Assembly: GCF_008704395.1 (NCBI RefSeq)
Contig: NZ_CP023695.1
Coordinates: forward strand, 5,518,001 to 5,582,000
DNA: 64,000 nucleotides
Reading direction: 5' to 3'
Origin: Streptomyces alboniger
Lineage (GTDB): Bacteria > Actinomycetota > Actinomycetes > Streptomycetales > Streptomycetaceae
Of the stretch, positions 16,055-28,270 are shown piece by piece. A program made the position numbers and the translations under genes. Below the pieces are notes generated by a model, which was given only the letters and a program-made list of their open reading frames with translations, was not told the origin of the DNA and ran no database searches. The number at the start of each line of letters is the position of its first letter. Positions within the stretch are counted from its first letter, which is position 1.

Positions 16055-16942
16055 ATGACTGAACGAAACCCCCTCCCCGCTGTCACCGTCCTCGGCCTCG
16101 GTTCCATGGGACAGGCTCTCGCCGGTACCTTCCTGGACGCCGGCCACCCCACCACCATCTGGAACCGCTCGCCCGGCAAGGGCGATGACCTGATAGCCCG
16201 CGGGGCCTCCCGCGCCGCCACCCCGGCCGACGCGGTCCGCGCCGGCGAGGTCGTCGTCGTATGCGTTCTCAACTACGACGCCGCGCAGAAGATCCTCGAC
16301 CAGGTGACCGCCGCCGACCTCGCCGGGCGGGTCCTCGTGAACCTCACCTCCGACACCCCGGAGCGCGCCCGCGAGGCCGCCGCCCGCGCCGCGGAACTCG
16401 GCGTCGACTATCTGGACGGCGCGGTCATGGTGCCGGTCCCGATGATCGGGACGCCGGACGCCCTGATCTTCCACAGCGGTTCGCGGTCCGCCTACGAGAA
16501 GTACGAGGGGACGCTCAAGGCCCTCGGCGGGCAGAGCGCCTACGTCGGCGAGGACCACGGGCTCGCCGCCGTCTTCGACCTCTCCGTGCTGGATTTCTTC
16601 TGGACCGCGATGCACGGCCTCGTGCACGGCTTCTCCCTCGCCGGCCGGGACGGGGTGCGGGCCGCCGCCCTCGTCCCCTTCCTGAAGGCCAACGTGGCGC
16701 TCGTGGAGAGCGCCGTCGAACGCACCGCCGCCGACATCGACGCGGGCACCTACCCCGGCATCGTGGACAACCTCGCCATGGAGGCCGAGGGTATCGAGCA
16801 CATCGTGCACGCCGCCGAGCACCGCGGCCTGGACGCCACCGCGCTGCGCGGCGTCCTCGCCGCGGCCCGCAGGGCGGTCGACCTCGGGCACGGCGCCGAC
16901 ACCTGGACCTCGACGATCGAGGGCATCCGCAACCCGGCCTGA
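16055..16942 (+). CDS. NAD(P)-dependent imine reductase / 6-phosphogluconate-dehydrogenase-like protein
   Basis: A 295-residue protein with an N-terminal Rossmann fold (VTVLGLGSMGQALAGTF, then WNRSPGK, the NADPH-choosing loop). The C-terminal helical domain has the FDLSVLDFFWTAMHGLVHGF helix typical of imine reductases and reductive aminases. It probably reduces imines or a related 3-hydroxyacid-type substrate; the natural substrate is unknown. ATG 16055 is favoured by a GGGGA just upstream; ATG 16046 is the alternative start. The dyad at 15996-16018 probably controls it. Confidence 0.88.
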   Translation: MTERNPLPAVTVLGLGSMGQALAGTFLDAGHPTTIWNRSPGKGDDLIARGASRAATPADAVRAGEVVVVCVLNYDAAQKILDQVTAADLAGRVLVNLTSDTPERAREAAARAAELGVDYLDGAVMVPVPMIGTPDALIFHSGSRSAYEKYEGTLKALGGQSAYVGEDHGLAAVFDLSVLDFFWTAMHGLVHGFSLAGRDGVRAAALVPFLKANVALVESAVERTAADIDAGTYPGIVDNLAMEAEGIEHIVHAAEHRGLDATALRGVLAAARRAVDLGHGADTWTSTIEGIRNPA

Positions 16943-16967
16943 GTCCCGTCCCCGGAAGAACTCCTGG

Positions 16968-16987
16968 CCTTGACGCCCACGTCAAGG
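16968..16987. promoter_or_regulatory. Perfect MerR-style dyad upstream of the small MerR gene
   Basis: CCTTGACG (16968-16975) and CGTCAAGG (16980-16987) form a perfect 8-bp inverted repeat with a 4-bp spacer, 15 bases before the regulator ATG. The position and symmetry fit autoregulation by the MerR protein. I could not place a convincing -10 at 19 bp, so promoter geometry is unresolved. Confidence 0.6.
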
Positions 16988-17001
16988 ATTACCGTCGGGG
17001 C

Positions 17002-17394
17002 ATGCGAATCGGCGAGCTGGCGGCGCGCGCGGGGACGACCACGCGGACGCTGCGCTACTACGAGTCGCGCGGGCTGCTGCCCGCGCGGCGCTCCGGCAAC
17101 GGCTACCGCACGTACGACGAGGACGACGTGCGGCTCCTTGAGCAGATCAGGACCCTTCAGGACTTCGGGTTCGATCTGGAGGAGACCCGGCCCTTCGTGG
17201 AGTGCCTGCGCTCCGGTCATCCGGAGGGCGACTCGTGCCCCGCCTCGCTCGCCGTGTACCGCCGCAAGCTCAATGAACTCGACGCGCTCATAGGTGAGTT
17301 GACGGCCGTACGCGAGCAGGTCGGGGCGCAGCTGACGCGCGCCGAGGCGGCACTACCAGGCGGCCCCGAGCCGCGCTGCGAACTGACGGGATGA
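17002..17394 (+). CDS. MerR-family regulator
   Basis: A 130-residue MerR protein: winged helix (residues 1-70, MRIGELAARAGTTTRTLRYYESRG), a dimerisation helix, and a short C-terminus containing CLRSGHPEGDSC. The two cysteines with the terminal PRCELTG recall metal- or redox-sensing members, but the spacing does not match CueR or ZntR closely. It precedes a thioredoxin gene by 13 bases and is probably its regulator, so a thiol or oxidative signal is a reasonable guess. A perfect dyad lies just upstream. Confidence 0.9.
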   Translation: MRIGELAARAGTTTRTLRYYESRGLLPARRSGNGYRTYDEDDVRLLEQIRTLQDFGFDLEETRPFVECLRSGHPEGDSCPASLAVYRRKLNELDALIGELTAVREQVGAQLTRAEAALPGGPEPRCELTG

Positions 17395-17407
17395 GGAGTG
17401 GGGCCAA

Positions 17408-17740
17408 GTGAGGGCAGCAGGCGTGGCCGAGGTGACGGACGCGGATTTCGAGGGGGAGGTGCTGCGGGAGCCGGACCGCCCTGTGCTCGTGGAGTTCACG
17501 GCGGACTGGTGCGGGCCGTGCCGGCAGCTGGCGCCGGTGCTGAGCGAACTGGCCCGCGAGGAGGCGGACCGGCTGAAGATCGTGCAGCTGGACGTGGATC
17601 GCAGTCCCAAGACCGCGATCGCGTACAAGGTGCTCTCCGCGCCGACCATGATCGTGTTCAAGGGCGGTGAGCCCGTGAAGCAGATGGTGGGCGCGCGGGC
17701 CAAGCGCAAGCTCCTCGCGGACCTGGCCGACGTGCTCTGA
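17408..17740 (+). CDS. Thioredoxin
   Basis: A 110-residue thioredoxin with the canonical WCGPC active site (about residues 35-39), the cis-proline in SAPTMIVFKGGEP, and the usual length. It reduces disulfides in cytoplasmic proteins using electrons from thioredoxin reductase, which is not encoded here. GTG 17408 is used; an in-frame GTG at 17423 would also preserve the fold. It is the second gene of a MerR-thioredoxin unit, which suggests a stress-inducible accessory thioredoxin rather than the housekeeping one. Confidence 0.93.
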   Translation: MRAAGVAEVTDADFEGEVLREPDRPVLVEFTADWCGPCRQLAPVLSELAREEADRLKIVQLDVDRSPKTAIAYKVLSAPTMIVFKGGEPVKQMVGARAKRKLLADLADVL

Positions 17741-17779
17741 CGCCTGTGGAGGGACAGGCTCCGGCACCCGCGTGCGAAA

Positions 17780-17819
17780 GAGAAATGCCCCGGACGAATT
17801 GACGTCCGGGGCATTTCTC
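17780..17819. repeat. Perfect 17-bp inverted repeat upstream of the HelR-like gene
   Basis: Arms 17780-17796 and 17803-17819 (core AATGCCCCGGACG / CGTCCGGGGCATT) match perfectly over 17 bp around a 6-nt centre AATTGA. No U-tract follows on either strand, so a simple terminator is only part of the explanation. The centre contributes the -35 of the downstream promoter. Streptomyces helR and rifamycin-inactivation genes are preceded by a conserved inverted repeat called the rifamycin-associated element. The position fits, but I cannot compare the consensus here. Confidence 0.75.
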
Positions 17820-17829
17820 TGCGTATATT
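17799..17829 (+). promoter_or_regulatory. Candidate promoter of the HelR-like gene
   Basis: TTGACG (17799-17804) lies in the centre and right arm of the palindrome, and TATATT (17824-17829) follows after 19 bp. The -10 is unusually A/T-rich for this genome. The right palindrome arm occupies the spacer, so a protein or hairpin at the palindrome would directly affect initiation. The predicted start is about 80 bases before the coding region. Confidence 0.55.
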
Positions 17830-17915
17830 GGATTCTTTCGCGAGGTCTCGCCCATTCGGGCATGACTGCTTCACGAAAAGCTTTATACGAGCACTGTAAC
17901 TGGCGAGGGGCTGAA

Positions 17916-20174
17916 TTGTCAACCGAGGAATTGCGGGAAGAGCAGCAATTCGTCTCCGGGCTGTACGCGCGCCTTGACGCGCTGCGCGAGGAGGCCGAAG
18001 CCGTCGTGCAGACGTCGTTGTCGCAGGTGGGCAACGGTCTCCAGGCGCGTCTTGAGCGCGATGTGATGGTGGCGGAGCAGTCCGGTCTGCTCGCCTCCTT
18101 CGACGCGGGGGAGAACGGCCTCTGCTTCGGCAGGCTCGAATTCCGCGACGGCCGTGACCACCACATCGGGCGCATCGGAATCCGCGCCTCCGACGACCGG
18201 CGCACTCCGCTGGTGATCGACTGGCGTGCCGATGTCGCGCGCCCCTTCTATCTCGCGACGGGCCATACACCGATGGGTCTGCGGCGGCGCAGACACATCA
18301 CCACCAAGGGCCGCGAGGTCACCGCCCTGCACGACGAGATCCTCGACCTCGGCGACACCACCCGCACCGGCCACGAGGCCGCCGACGCCGACGAGGTGCT
18401 GCTCGCCGCGCTCGACTCGGCGCGCACCGGCCGCATGCACGACATCGTGCGGACCATCCAGGCCGAGCAGGACCGCATCATCCGCGCCCCGCACCGCGGC
18501 GTCCTCGTCGTCGAGGGCGGCCCCGGCACCGGCAAGACGGTCGTGGCCCTGCACCGCGCGGCCTTCCTGCTGTACGCGCACCGGGAACTGCTCGCCAAGC
18601 GGGCCGTGCTGATCGTCGGCCCGAACCCCGCCTTCCTCGGCTACATCGGCGAGGTGCTGCCCTCGCTCGGCGAGACCGGCGTACTGCTCTCCACGGTCGG
18701 CGAGCTGTTCCCCGGCGTGACGGCGACCGGCACCGAAAGCCCGGAGGCGGCCGAGGTGAAGGGCCGCGCGGAGATGGCCGAGGTGCTCGCCGGAGCGGTC
18801 CGCGACCGGCAGCGGATCCCCGAGCCGGGCGAGCCGCTGGTCGTCCCGCACGACGACGGCGACCTGATCCTGGACTGGACGATCGCCTACGAGGCGCGGG
18901 AAGCGGCCCGTGAGGCGGACGTGCCGCACAACCTGGGCCGCCCCTACTTCGCGTTCCGGATCATCGACGCGCTGACCGAGCAGCTCACCGAACGCATCGG
19001 CGCCGACCCCTACGGCGGCCCCAACTTCCTGGGCCCCGACGACATCGCCCAGCTCGGCAAGGGCATCGCGGCCAGCCCCGAGGTCCACGCCGCCATCGAG
19101 GAGCTGTGGCCGACGCTGACCCCGCAGGAATTCCTCACCGACTTCCTTCAGGAGCCGACCGGCCTGGACGAGGAGGACGCGAAGGCGATCCGCCGCCCGC
19201 GCGGCGCGCCCTGGACGCCCGCCGACATCCCGCTGCTCGACGAGGCGGCCGAACTGCTCGGACACGACGACAGCGCCGAGCGGGCGGCGGCCGAGGCGGA
19301 GCGCGCCCGGCAGATCGCGTACGCGCAGGGCGTCCTCGACGTCTCGCGGGCCTCACGGACGTACGAGTTCGAGGACAAGGACGAGGACGACGCGGAGGTC
19401 CTGCTCGCCCACAACATCATCGACGCCGAGCGGATGGCCGAGCGGCAGGAGGAGGCCGACCACCGCAGCGCCGCCGAGCGCGCGGCGGCCGACCGTACCT
19501 GGGCGTTCGGGCACATCATCGTCGACGAGGCGCAGGAGCTGTCGGCGATGGCCTGGCGGCTGCTCATGCGGCGCTGCCCGACCCGCTCCATGACGCTCGT
19601 CGGCGACCCGGCGCAGACCGCGGAGGCCGGCGGCTGCGGATCGTGGGAGGACATCCTGCGGCCGTACGTCGAGGACCGCTGGGAGTACACCCGGCTCGGC
19701 GTCAACTACCGCACGCCCGTGGAGATCATGGAGGTGGCGGCCGAGGTGCCGCGCGCCGCGGGGAACCCTGAGTTCCGGCCGCCCAGCTCGGTGCGGTCCA
19801 CGGGCGTTCGCCCCTGGGCGCGCCGCGCCGACGACGCCGGCGGCCTCGCCGCCGCCGTGGCCGACGCGGTGGCCGCCGAGGCGCGGGACGAGGGCCGCCT
19901 CGCGGTGATCGCCCCGCGCGACCTCCACCAGCGGCTCGCCGCCCGGCTCCCCGGGGTGACGGCCGAAGGGGCCCCGGACCTGACGCGGCCGGTCGTGCTG
20001 ATCGACCCTCGGCAGGCCAAGGGCCTGGAGTTCGACACCGTCCTGGTCGTCGAGCCGTCGCGCTATGGGGCGAGCGATCTGTACGTGGCCCTGACGCGGG
20101 CCACCCAGCGGCTCGGCATCCTGTACACCGGGGAGCTGCCCGGCGCGCTCACACAGGTCGCAGCCACACCGTAG
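17916..20174 (+). CDS. helR: HelD/HelR-like UvrD-family ATPase acting on RNA polymerase
   Basis: A 752-residue superfamily-1 ATPase. It has an N-terminal antiparallel coiled coil (about 5-60) and Walker A GGPGTGKT (K207). The helical insert (about 300-520) is acidic and Ala-rich. Walker B reads HIIVDEAQELSAM, and further UvrD motifs follow (GDPAQTAEAGG, GVNYRTPVEI, QAKGLEFDTV, VALTRATQRL). It lacks the fully split helicase accessory domains, as expected of HelD proteins, which strip RNA polymerase from stalled complexes; HelR members protect against rifamycins. TTG 17916 follows GAGGGG and is the best start. The symbol is by similarity. Its 3' end overlaps convergent glgB by 26 bp. Confidence 0.85.
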   Translation: MSTEELREEQQFVSGLYARLDALREEAEAVVQTSLSQVGNGLQARLERDVMVAEQSGLLASFDAGENGLCFGRLEFRDGRDHHIGRIGIRASDDRRTPLVIDWRADVARPFYLATGHTPMGLRRRRHITTKGREVTALHDEILDLGDTTRTGHEAADADEVLLAALDSARTGRMHDIVRTIQAEQDRIIRAPHRGVLVVEGGPGTGKTVVALHRAAFLLYAHRELLAKRAVLIVGPNPAFLGYIGEVLPSLGETGVLLSTVGELFPGVTATGTESPEAAEVKGRAEMAEVLAGAVRDRQRIPEPGEPLVVPHDDGDLILDWTIAYEAREAAREADVPHNLGRPYFAFRIIDALTEQLTERIGADPYGGPNFLGPDDIAQLGKGIAASPEVHAAIEELWPTLTPQEFLTDFLQEPTGLDEEDAKAIRRPRGAPWTPADIPLLDEAAELLGHDDSAERAAAEAERARQIAYAQGVLDVSRASRTYEFEDKDEDDAEVLLAHNIIDAERMAERQEEADHRSAAERAAADRTWAFGHIIVDEAQELSAMAWRLLMRRCPTRSMTLVGDPAQTAEAGGCGSWEDILRPYVEDRWEYTRLGVNYRTPVEIMEVAAEVPRAAGNPEFRPPSSVRSTGVRPWARRADDAGGLAAAVADAVAAEARDEGRLAVIAPRDLHQRLAARLPGVTAEGAPDLTRPVVLIDPRQAKGLEFDTVLVVEPSRYGASDLYVALTRATQRLGILYTGELPGALTQVAATP

Positions 20175-22569
20175 CCAGCGGAGGAAGGGTCAGGCGCAGG
20201 GTCGCTGGACGGCCGTGGGACGCCACCGGCTCCGGTTTGAGCGGGTCGGGGTTGGTGACGTCGCTGCCGCCGTAGCGGGCCTCGTCCGTGTTCAGGACCT
20301 CCTGCCACGCCGCGAACTCGTCCGGCACGCCCAGGCGGTAGGCGTGCCGCACGACCGGTGAGAAGTGGGAGACGGCGAGCAGCGGGGCCCCGCCCCCGCC
20401 TTCGTCCGGGTAGCGCAGGAAGGCGAAGACGTTGTCCTCGGCGGCGTCGCCCTCCACCCAGGCGAAGCCGCCGGGGTCCGTGTCGCCCTCCCACAGGGCG
20501 CCCTCGTGCCGGTAGACGGTGTTCAGCTCGCGCACGAGGTCCCGTACGCCCCGGTGGTCGGCCTCCGCGCCGTACGCCGGGTCGAGCAGCCACCAGTCCG
20601 GACCGTGGCCCTCCGCCCACTCGGCGCCCTGCGCGAACTCCTGCCCCATGAAGAGGAGTTGCTTGCCGGGGTGGGCCCACATGAAGCCGAGATAGGCGCG
20701 GTGGGTGGCGCGCTGCTGCCACCAGTCGCCGGGCATCTTGGAGACCAACGACCGCTTGCCGTGCACCACTTCGTCGTGGGAGATGGGCAGGACGTAGTTC
20801 TCGCTGTACGCGTACACCATCGAGAACGTCATCTCGTTGTGGTGGTGCTTGCGGTGCACGGGCTCCTTGGAGACGTAGCCGAGGGAGTCGTGCATCCAGC
20901 CCATGTTCCACTTGAGACCGAAGCCGAGGCCGCCGAAGCCGCCCGGGCCCTGGTGGTGGGTGGCCCGGGTCACGCCGTCCCAGGCGGTGGACTCCTCGGC
21001 GATGGTGACGACGCCGGGGCAGCGCCGGTAGACCGTGGCGTTCATCTCCTGGAGGAAGGCGACGGCGTCGAGGTTCTCGCGGCCGCCGTGGGCGTTCGGC
21101 GTCCACTCGCCGTGTTCGCGGGAGTAGTCGAGGTAGAGCATGGAGGCGACCGCGTCGACGCGCAGGCCGTCGATGTGGAACTCCTCGCACCAGTACGTGG
21201 CGTTGGCGACCAGGAAGTTGCGTACCTCCTTGCGGCCGTAGTCGAACTCCAGGGTGCCCCAGTCCGGATGCGCGGCACGTGCCGGGTCCTCGTGCTCGTA
21301 CAGGGGCCGCCCGTCGAACTCGGCGAGCGCCCAGTCGTCCCGCGGGAAGTGCGCGGGCACCCAGTCCATCAGGACCCCGATCCCGGCGCGGTGCAGCGCG
21401 TCCACGAGGTACTTGAAGTCGTCGGGGGTGCCGAGGCGGGCGGTCGGCGCGTAGAAGCCGGTGACCTGATACCCCCAGGAGCCGCCGAAGGGGTGCTCGG
21501 CCACGGGCATCAGCTCGACGTGCGTGAAGCCCAGGTCGGCGACGTACGCGGGCAGCTGCTCGGCCAGCTGCCGGTAGGTCAGGCCGGGTCGCCAAGAGGG
21601 CAGATGTACCTCGTACACCGAGAAGGGCGCCTCGTGCGCCGGGCGTTCGGCGCGGCGGGCCAGCCAGTCCTGGTCGTGCCACTGGTGGTGCGAGACGTGT
21701 ACGACGGAGGAGTTCGCGGGCGGCGTCTCCGTGCGGCGGGCCAGCGGGTCGGCGCGCAGCGTCTTCGAACCGTCGGGCCGGGTGATCTCGAACTTGTACA
21801 GCTCGCCCTCGCCGACCGAGGGCGCGAACAGCTCCCAGACGCCGGTGCCGCCGAGCGAGCGCATCGGGAAGCCGGTGCCGTCCCAGAAGTTGAAGCCGCC
21901 GACGACCCGTACACCCCGGGCGTTCGGCGCCCACACGGTGAAGCGGGTGCCGGTCGCGCCCTGGTGGGTCATCGGGCGGGCGCCCATCGCGTCCCACAGC
22001 CGCTCGTGCCGGCCCTCGCCGATCAGATGCAGATCGAAGTCGCCGAGCGAGGGCAGGAAGCGGTACGCGTCGTGGATCTCCAGCTCCGCCTCCTCGTACG
22101 TGATGTGCAGCCGGTAGTCGTCGGGCGCTGCCTTCAGAGGCAGGACCGCCGAGAAGAACCCGTCGCCGTCGTCGCGCAGCTCGGCGCGGAGGTCCTTGGT
22201 TACGACCGCGACCGCCTTCGCGTAGGGCCGCAGCGCCCGGAAGGCCGTACCGCCGGGGACGGGGTGGGCCCCGAGGACGCCGTGCGGGTCGTGGTGGGTG
22301 CCCTCCAGGAGGCGGACGCGGTCCCCTTCGGGCACGGGGGAGACGGCGAGGGCCACGGGGGGTGGCTCGGGGGGCGTCTTCGCGGCCGCCTTCCGCGGGG
22401 CCCGCGGGGACTTCGCGGATTTCGCCGCCTTGGCCGCCCTGGCCGCTTTGGCTGTCCGCTGAGCCGGTGCCTTCCGCTCGGCGGGGTCCGGTTCCGGGGT
22501 GCGGGGCGCGGGAGGGGCGGGGGCGGGGGCGGGGGCTTCGGCGGACGGTTTGCGGGGGCGGCGGGTCAC
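20149..22569 (-). CDS. glgB: 1,4-alpha-glucan branching enzyme GlgB
   Basis: An 806-residue GH13 branching enzyme. A low-complexity Ala/Pro/Lys-rich N-terminus (residues 1-75) precedes two CBM48-type modules and the catalytic barrel. The catalytic Asp lies in GLRVDAVASMLY, Glu in TIAEESTAW, and the transition-state Asp in PISHDEVVHGK. It introduces alpha-1,6 branches into linear glucan made by GlgE. GTG 22569 follows AAGGAGG at 8 nt; the frame stays open upstream through mak but not as GlgB. It is the last gene of glgE-treS-mak-glgB. The extended N-terminus is longer than in enteric GlgB. Confidence 0.96.
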   Translation of the reverse strand: MTRRPRKPSAEAPAPAPAPPAPRTPEPDPAERKAPAQRTAKAARAAKAAKSAKSPRAPRKAAAKTPPEPPPVALAVSPVPEGDRVRLLEGTHHDPHGVLGAHPVPGGTAFRALRPYAKAVAVVTKDLRAELRDDGDGFFSAVLPLKAAPDDYRLHITYEEAELEIHDAYRFLPSLGDFDLHLIGEGRHERLWDAMGARPMTHQGATGTRFTVWAPNARGVRVVGGFNFWDGTGFPMRSLGGTGVWELFAPSVGEGELYKFEITRPDGSKTLRADPLARRTETPPANSSVVHVSHHQWHDQDWLARRAERPAHEAPFSVYEVHLPSWRPGLTYRQLAEQLPAYVADLGFTHVELMPVAEHPFGGSWGYQVTGFYAPTARLGTPDDFKYLVDALHRAGIGVLMDWVPAHFPRDDWALAEFDGRPLYEHEDPARAAHPDWGTLEFDYGRKEVRNFLVANATYWCEEFHIDGLRVDAVASMLYLDYSREHGEWTPNAHGGRENLDAVAFLQEMNATVYRRCPGVVTIAEESTAWDGVTRATHHQGPGGFGGLGFGLKWNMGWMHDSLGYVSKEPVHRKHHHNEMTFSMVYAYSENYVLPISHDEVVHGKRSLVSKMPGDWWQQRATHRAYLGFMWAHPGKQLLFMGQEFAQGAEWAEGHGPDWWLLDPAYGAEADHRGVRDLVRELNTVYRHEGALWEGDTDPGGFAWVEGDAAEDNVFAFLRYPDEGGGGAPLLAVSHFSPVVRHAYRLGVPDEFAAWQEVLNTDEARYGGSDVTNPDPLKPEPVASHGRPATLRLTLPPLATVWLRPV

Positions 22570-22598
22570 GGAGGAGGCCTCCTTTCGGAAGGGGGTGG

Positions 22599-24041
<1,443 letters not shown>

Positions 24042-24158
24042 GGCGTCGCGTCCTTTCCGCGAGGCGGACAAGGCAGAGTGCGGGAGTGCCGGTTGTGCGT
24101 AGGAGTGCCCAGGGCGGGGCGGTGGAAACCGCCCCGCGAGGCGTGGCGCCGCCGGAGC

Positions 24159-25873
<1,715 letters not shown>

Positions 25874-25877
<4 letters not shown>

Positions 25878-27895
25878 GATGTGGGTGACCCTCCGATCAA
25901 CGGTGAGGACGGTCGCAGGACCCGGAAGATGTGCGCGGGCGCACGGCCCGGTTCGAGGCGCACATAGTTGGCCCTGCCCCAGTGATAGGTCTCGCCGGTG
26001 AGCTCGTCGCGCACCGGCACGGTCTCGTGCCATTCGAGGCCGAGTTGCTGCATGTTCAACGAGACCGTGGCCTCCTGGGTGTGGTGGGGGTCGAGGTTGG
26101 CCACCACCAGAACCGTGTTCGAACCGTGCGTGTCCGTGGCGGTCTTCGAGTAGGCGATCACCGCTTCCTTGTCGGTGGGGTGGAAGTGCAGGTCCCGCAG
26201 CTGCTGGAGCGCGGGGTTGGTCCGCCGGACGCGGTTCAGTTCGGTGATCAGAGGGGCGATCGTGGCGCCCGTGCGGGCCGCCGACTCCCAGTCGCGCGGG
26301 CGTAGTTGGTACTTCTCCGAGTCCAGGTACTCCTCGCTGCCCGGCCGTGCGGGGGTGTTCTCGCACAGCTCGAACCCGCTGTAGACGCCCCAGGTCGGCG
26401 AGAGCGTGGCGGCCAGCACCGCCCGCGTCTCGAAGGCGGGGCGACCGCCGTCCTGGAGGTAGGCGTGCAGGATGTCCGGGGTGTTCACGAAGAAGTTCGG
26501 GCGCAGGAAGTGCGCGGTCTCCCGGGACAACTCGGTGAGGTAGTCGGTGAGTTCGGCCTTGTCGTTGCGCCAGGTGAAGTAGGTGTACGACTGCTGGAAG
26601 CCGATGGCCGCGAGGGTGTGCAGCATCGCGGGGCGGGTGAAGGCCTCGGCGAGGAAGATGACGTCCGGGTCGGTGCCGTTGATCCGGGCGATCACCTCCT
26701 CCCAGAACACGACCGGCTTGGTGTGGGGATTGTCGACGCGGAAGATCCGTACGCCGTGCCCCATCCAGAACCGCAGCAGCCGAACCGTCTCAGCGATCAG
26801 CCCCGGCAAGTCCCGGTCGAAGGCGAGCGGGTAGATGTCCTGGTACTTCTTCGGGGGGTTCTCCGCGTAGGCGATGGAGCCGTCCGCCCGGTGCCGGAAC
26901 CACTCCGGGTGCTTGTCCACCCACGGATGATCCGGCGAACACTGCAACGCGAAGTCCAGCGCGACTTCCAGACCCAGCTCCCCCGCACGCCGCACGAAGG
27001 CGTCGAAGTCCTCCAGGGTCCCGAGGTCCGGATGGACCGCGTCGTGCCCGCCTTCGGGCGAGCCGATCGCCCAGGGCACGCCCACGTCGTGCGGTCCGGG
27101 GGAGAGCGAGTTGTTGGGGCCCTTGCGGAAGGTCGTGCCGATCGGGTGGATCGGCGGCAGGTACACCACGTCGAAGCCCATCGCGGCGACCGCCGGCAGC
27201 CGCTCGGCAGCCGTGCGGAACGTCCCCGACACCGGCGGCTCCCCCTCCCGGACCACAGCCCCCTCCGAACGCGGGAAGAACTCGTACCAGGAACCGAACA
27301 GAGCCCGCCGCCGCTCCACCACGAGCGGGAACTCCGGGGAGGACGTGATCAGTTCACGCAGCGGATGCCGGGCGAGCACCGCCTCCACCTCGGGCGTGAG
27401 GGCCGCCGCGAGCCGGGCGGCCGGCGCGCGGTCCGTGTCGCGCAGCGCCTTCGCCGCGCCGAGCACGACGGCCCGCTCGGCCCGTGGCACCCCGGCGGCC
27501 GCGCGTTCGTGGAGGCGGGCGCCCTCTTCGAGGACCAGGTCCGTGTCGAGGCCCGCCGGTATCTTGATCCGCGCGTGGTGCCGCCAGGTGGTGACCGGGT
27601 CGCCCCACGCCTCCACGGCGTACGTCCAGCGCCCCTCGGCGTCCGGCGTGACGTCCGCGCCCCACCGGTCGGTGCCGGGCGCCAGCTCCCGCATCGGGGT
27701 CCAGGGGCCGGGACGCCCCTCGGGATCGCGCAGGACCACGTTGGCGGCGACGGCTTCGTGGCCTTCGCGGAAGACCGTGGCGGTCACCTGGAACGTTTCG
27801 CCCGGCACGGCCTTCGCCGGTTTTCGGCCGCAGTGGACGGCCGGACGAACATCCAGAACGGGGATGGTCGGTTGCGGGGTCGAGCCAAGAGGCAT
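25874..27895 (-). CDS. glgE: Alpha-1,4-glucan:maltose-1-phosphate maltosyltransferase GlgE
   Basis: A 673-residue GH13_3 enzyme that extends alpha-glucan with maltosyl units from maltose-1-phosphate. An N-terminal immunoglobulin-like domain (residues 10-115) and a helical insert S precede the barrel. [12 protein letters not shown] carries the nucleophile Asp, [11 protein letters not shown] the Glu, and [11 protein letters not shown] the third Asp. [10 protein letters not shown] and the C-terminal beta domain match the family. ATG 27895 is preceded by AGGAG at ten bases. It leads the operon and defines the GlgE route of glucan storage, an alternative to GlgC/GlgA. Confidence 0.96.
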
Positions 27896-28270
27896 GTCTG
27901 ACCGCTCCTGTCCGCGTGCACGGATACGGGGGTGGGGAGAGGTTCCGCGGTGCGCGCCGGCCGCGGTGTGCCGGAGTGCGTACCGCAGGAGCCTTCCCAC
28001 ACTCTCCGGGTGGGCAATCCGGCGCTTTGTTAACTACTAGTGCGTAACGGCCCATGCAAGACCGGCCCCGCCGCGCGGCGCGAAGCCGGTCCGAAAACAC
28101 ACTGTTCGGTAGGGGGCAGGCGCATATGCCCCCCGGATTGTCGGTGCTGAACCGCGCCCGCCTGCACCGCACTTCCGCCCCGGCCACCACCGGCGGGTGG
28201 CGGATACTCGCCCCGCACCCGGCGGCGACCCCCTTGCGGAGGCGGCCGAATCTCGTATGCCGTAGACCCC
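27896..28270. other. Gene-free divergent region with hairpins upstream of glgE
   Basis: These 375 bases hold no gene I can support. Besides the glgE promoter they contain two hairpins: GACCGGC/GCCGGTC (28060-28066 with 28085-28091) and GGGGGCA/TGCCCCC (28112-28118 with 28127-28133). An A/T-rich patch (GTTAACTACTAG, near 28029-28040) overlaps the predicted -10. The hairpins lie upstream of the glgE promoter and may be operators or terminators of lost transcription from the esterase side. Confidence 0.5.
28031..28059 (-). promoter_or_regulatory. Candidate promoter of the glgE operon
   Basis: On the minus strand TTGCAT (28054-28059) and TAGTTA (28031-28036) are 17 bp apart, in an A/T-rich patch unlike the surroundings. 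The predicted start would give a leader of about 130 bases before the GlgE ATG. Confidence 0.5.
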
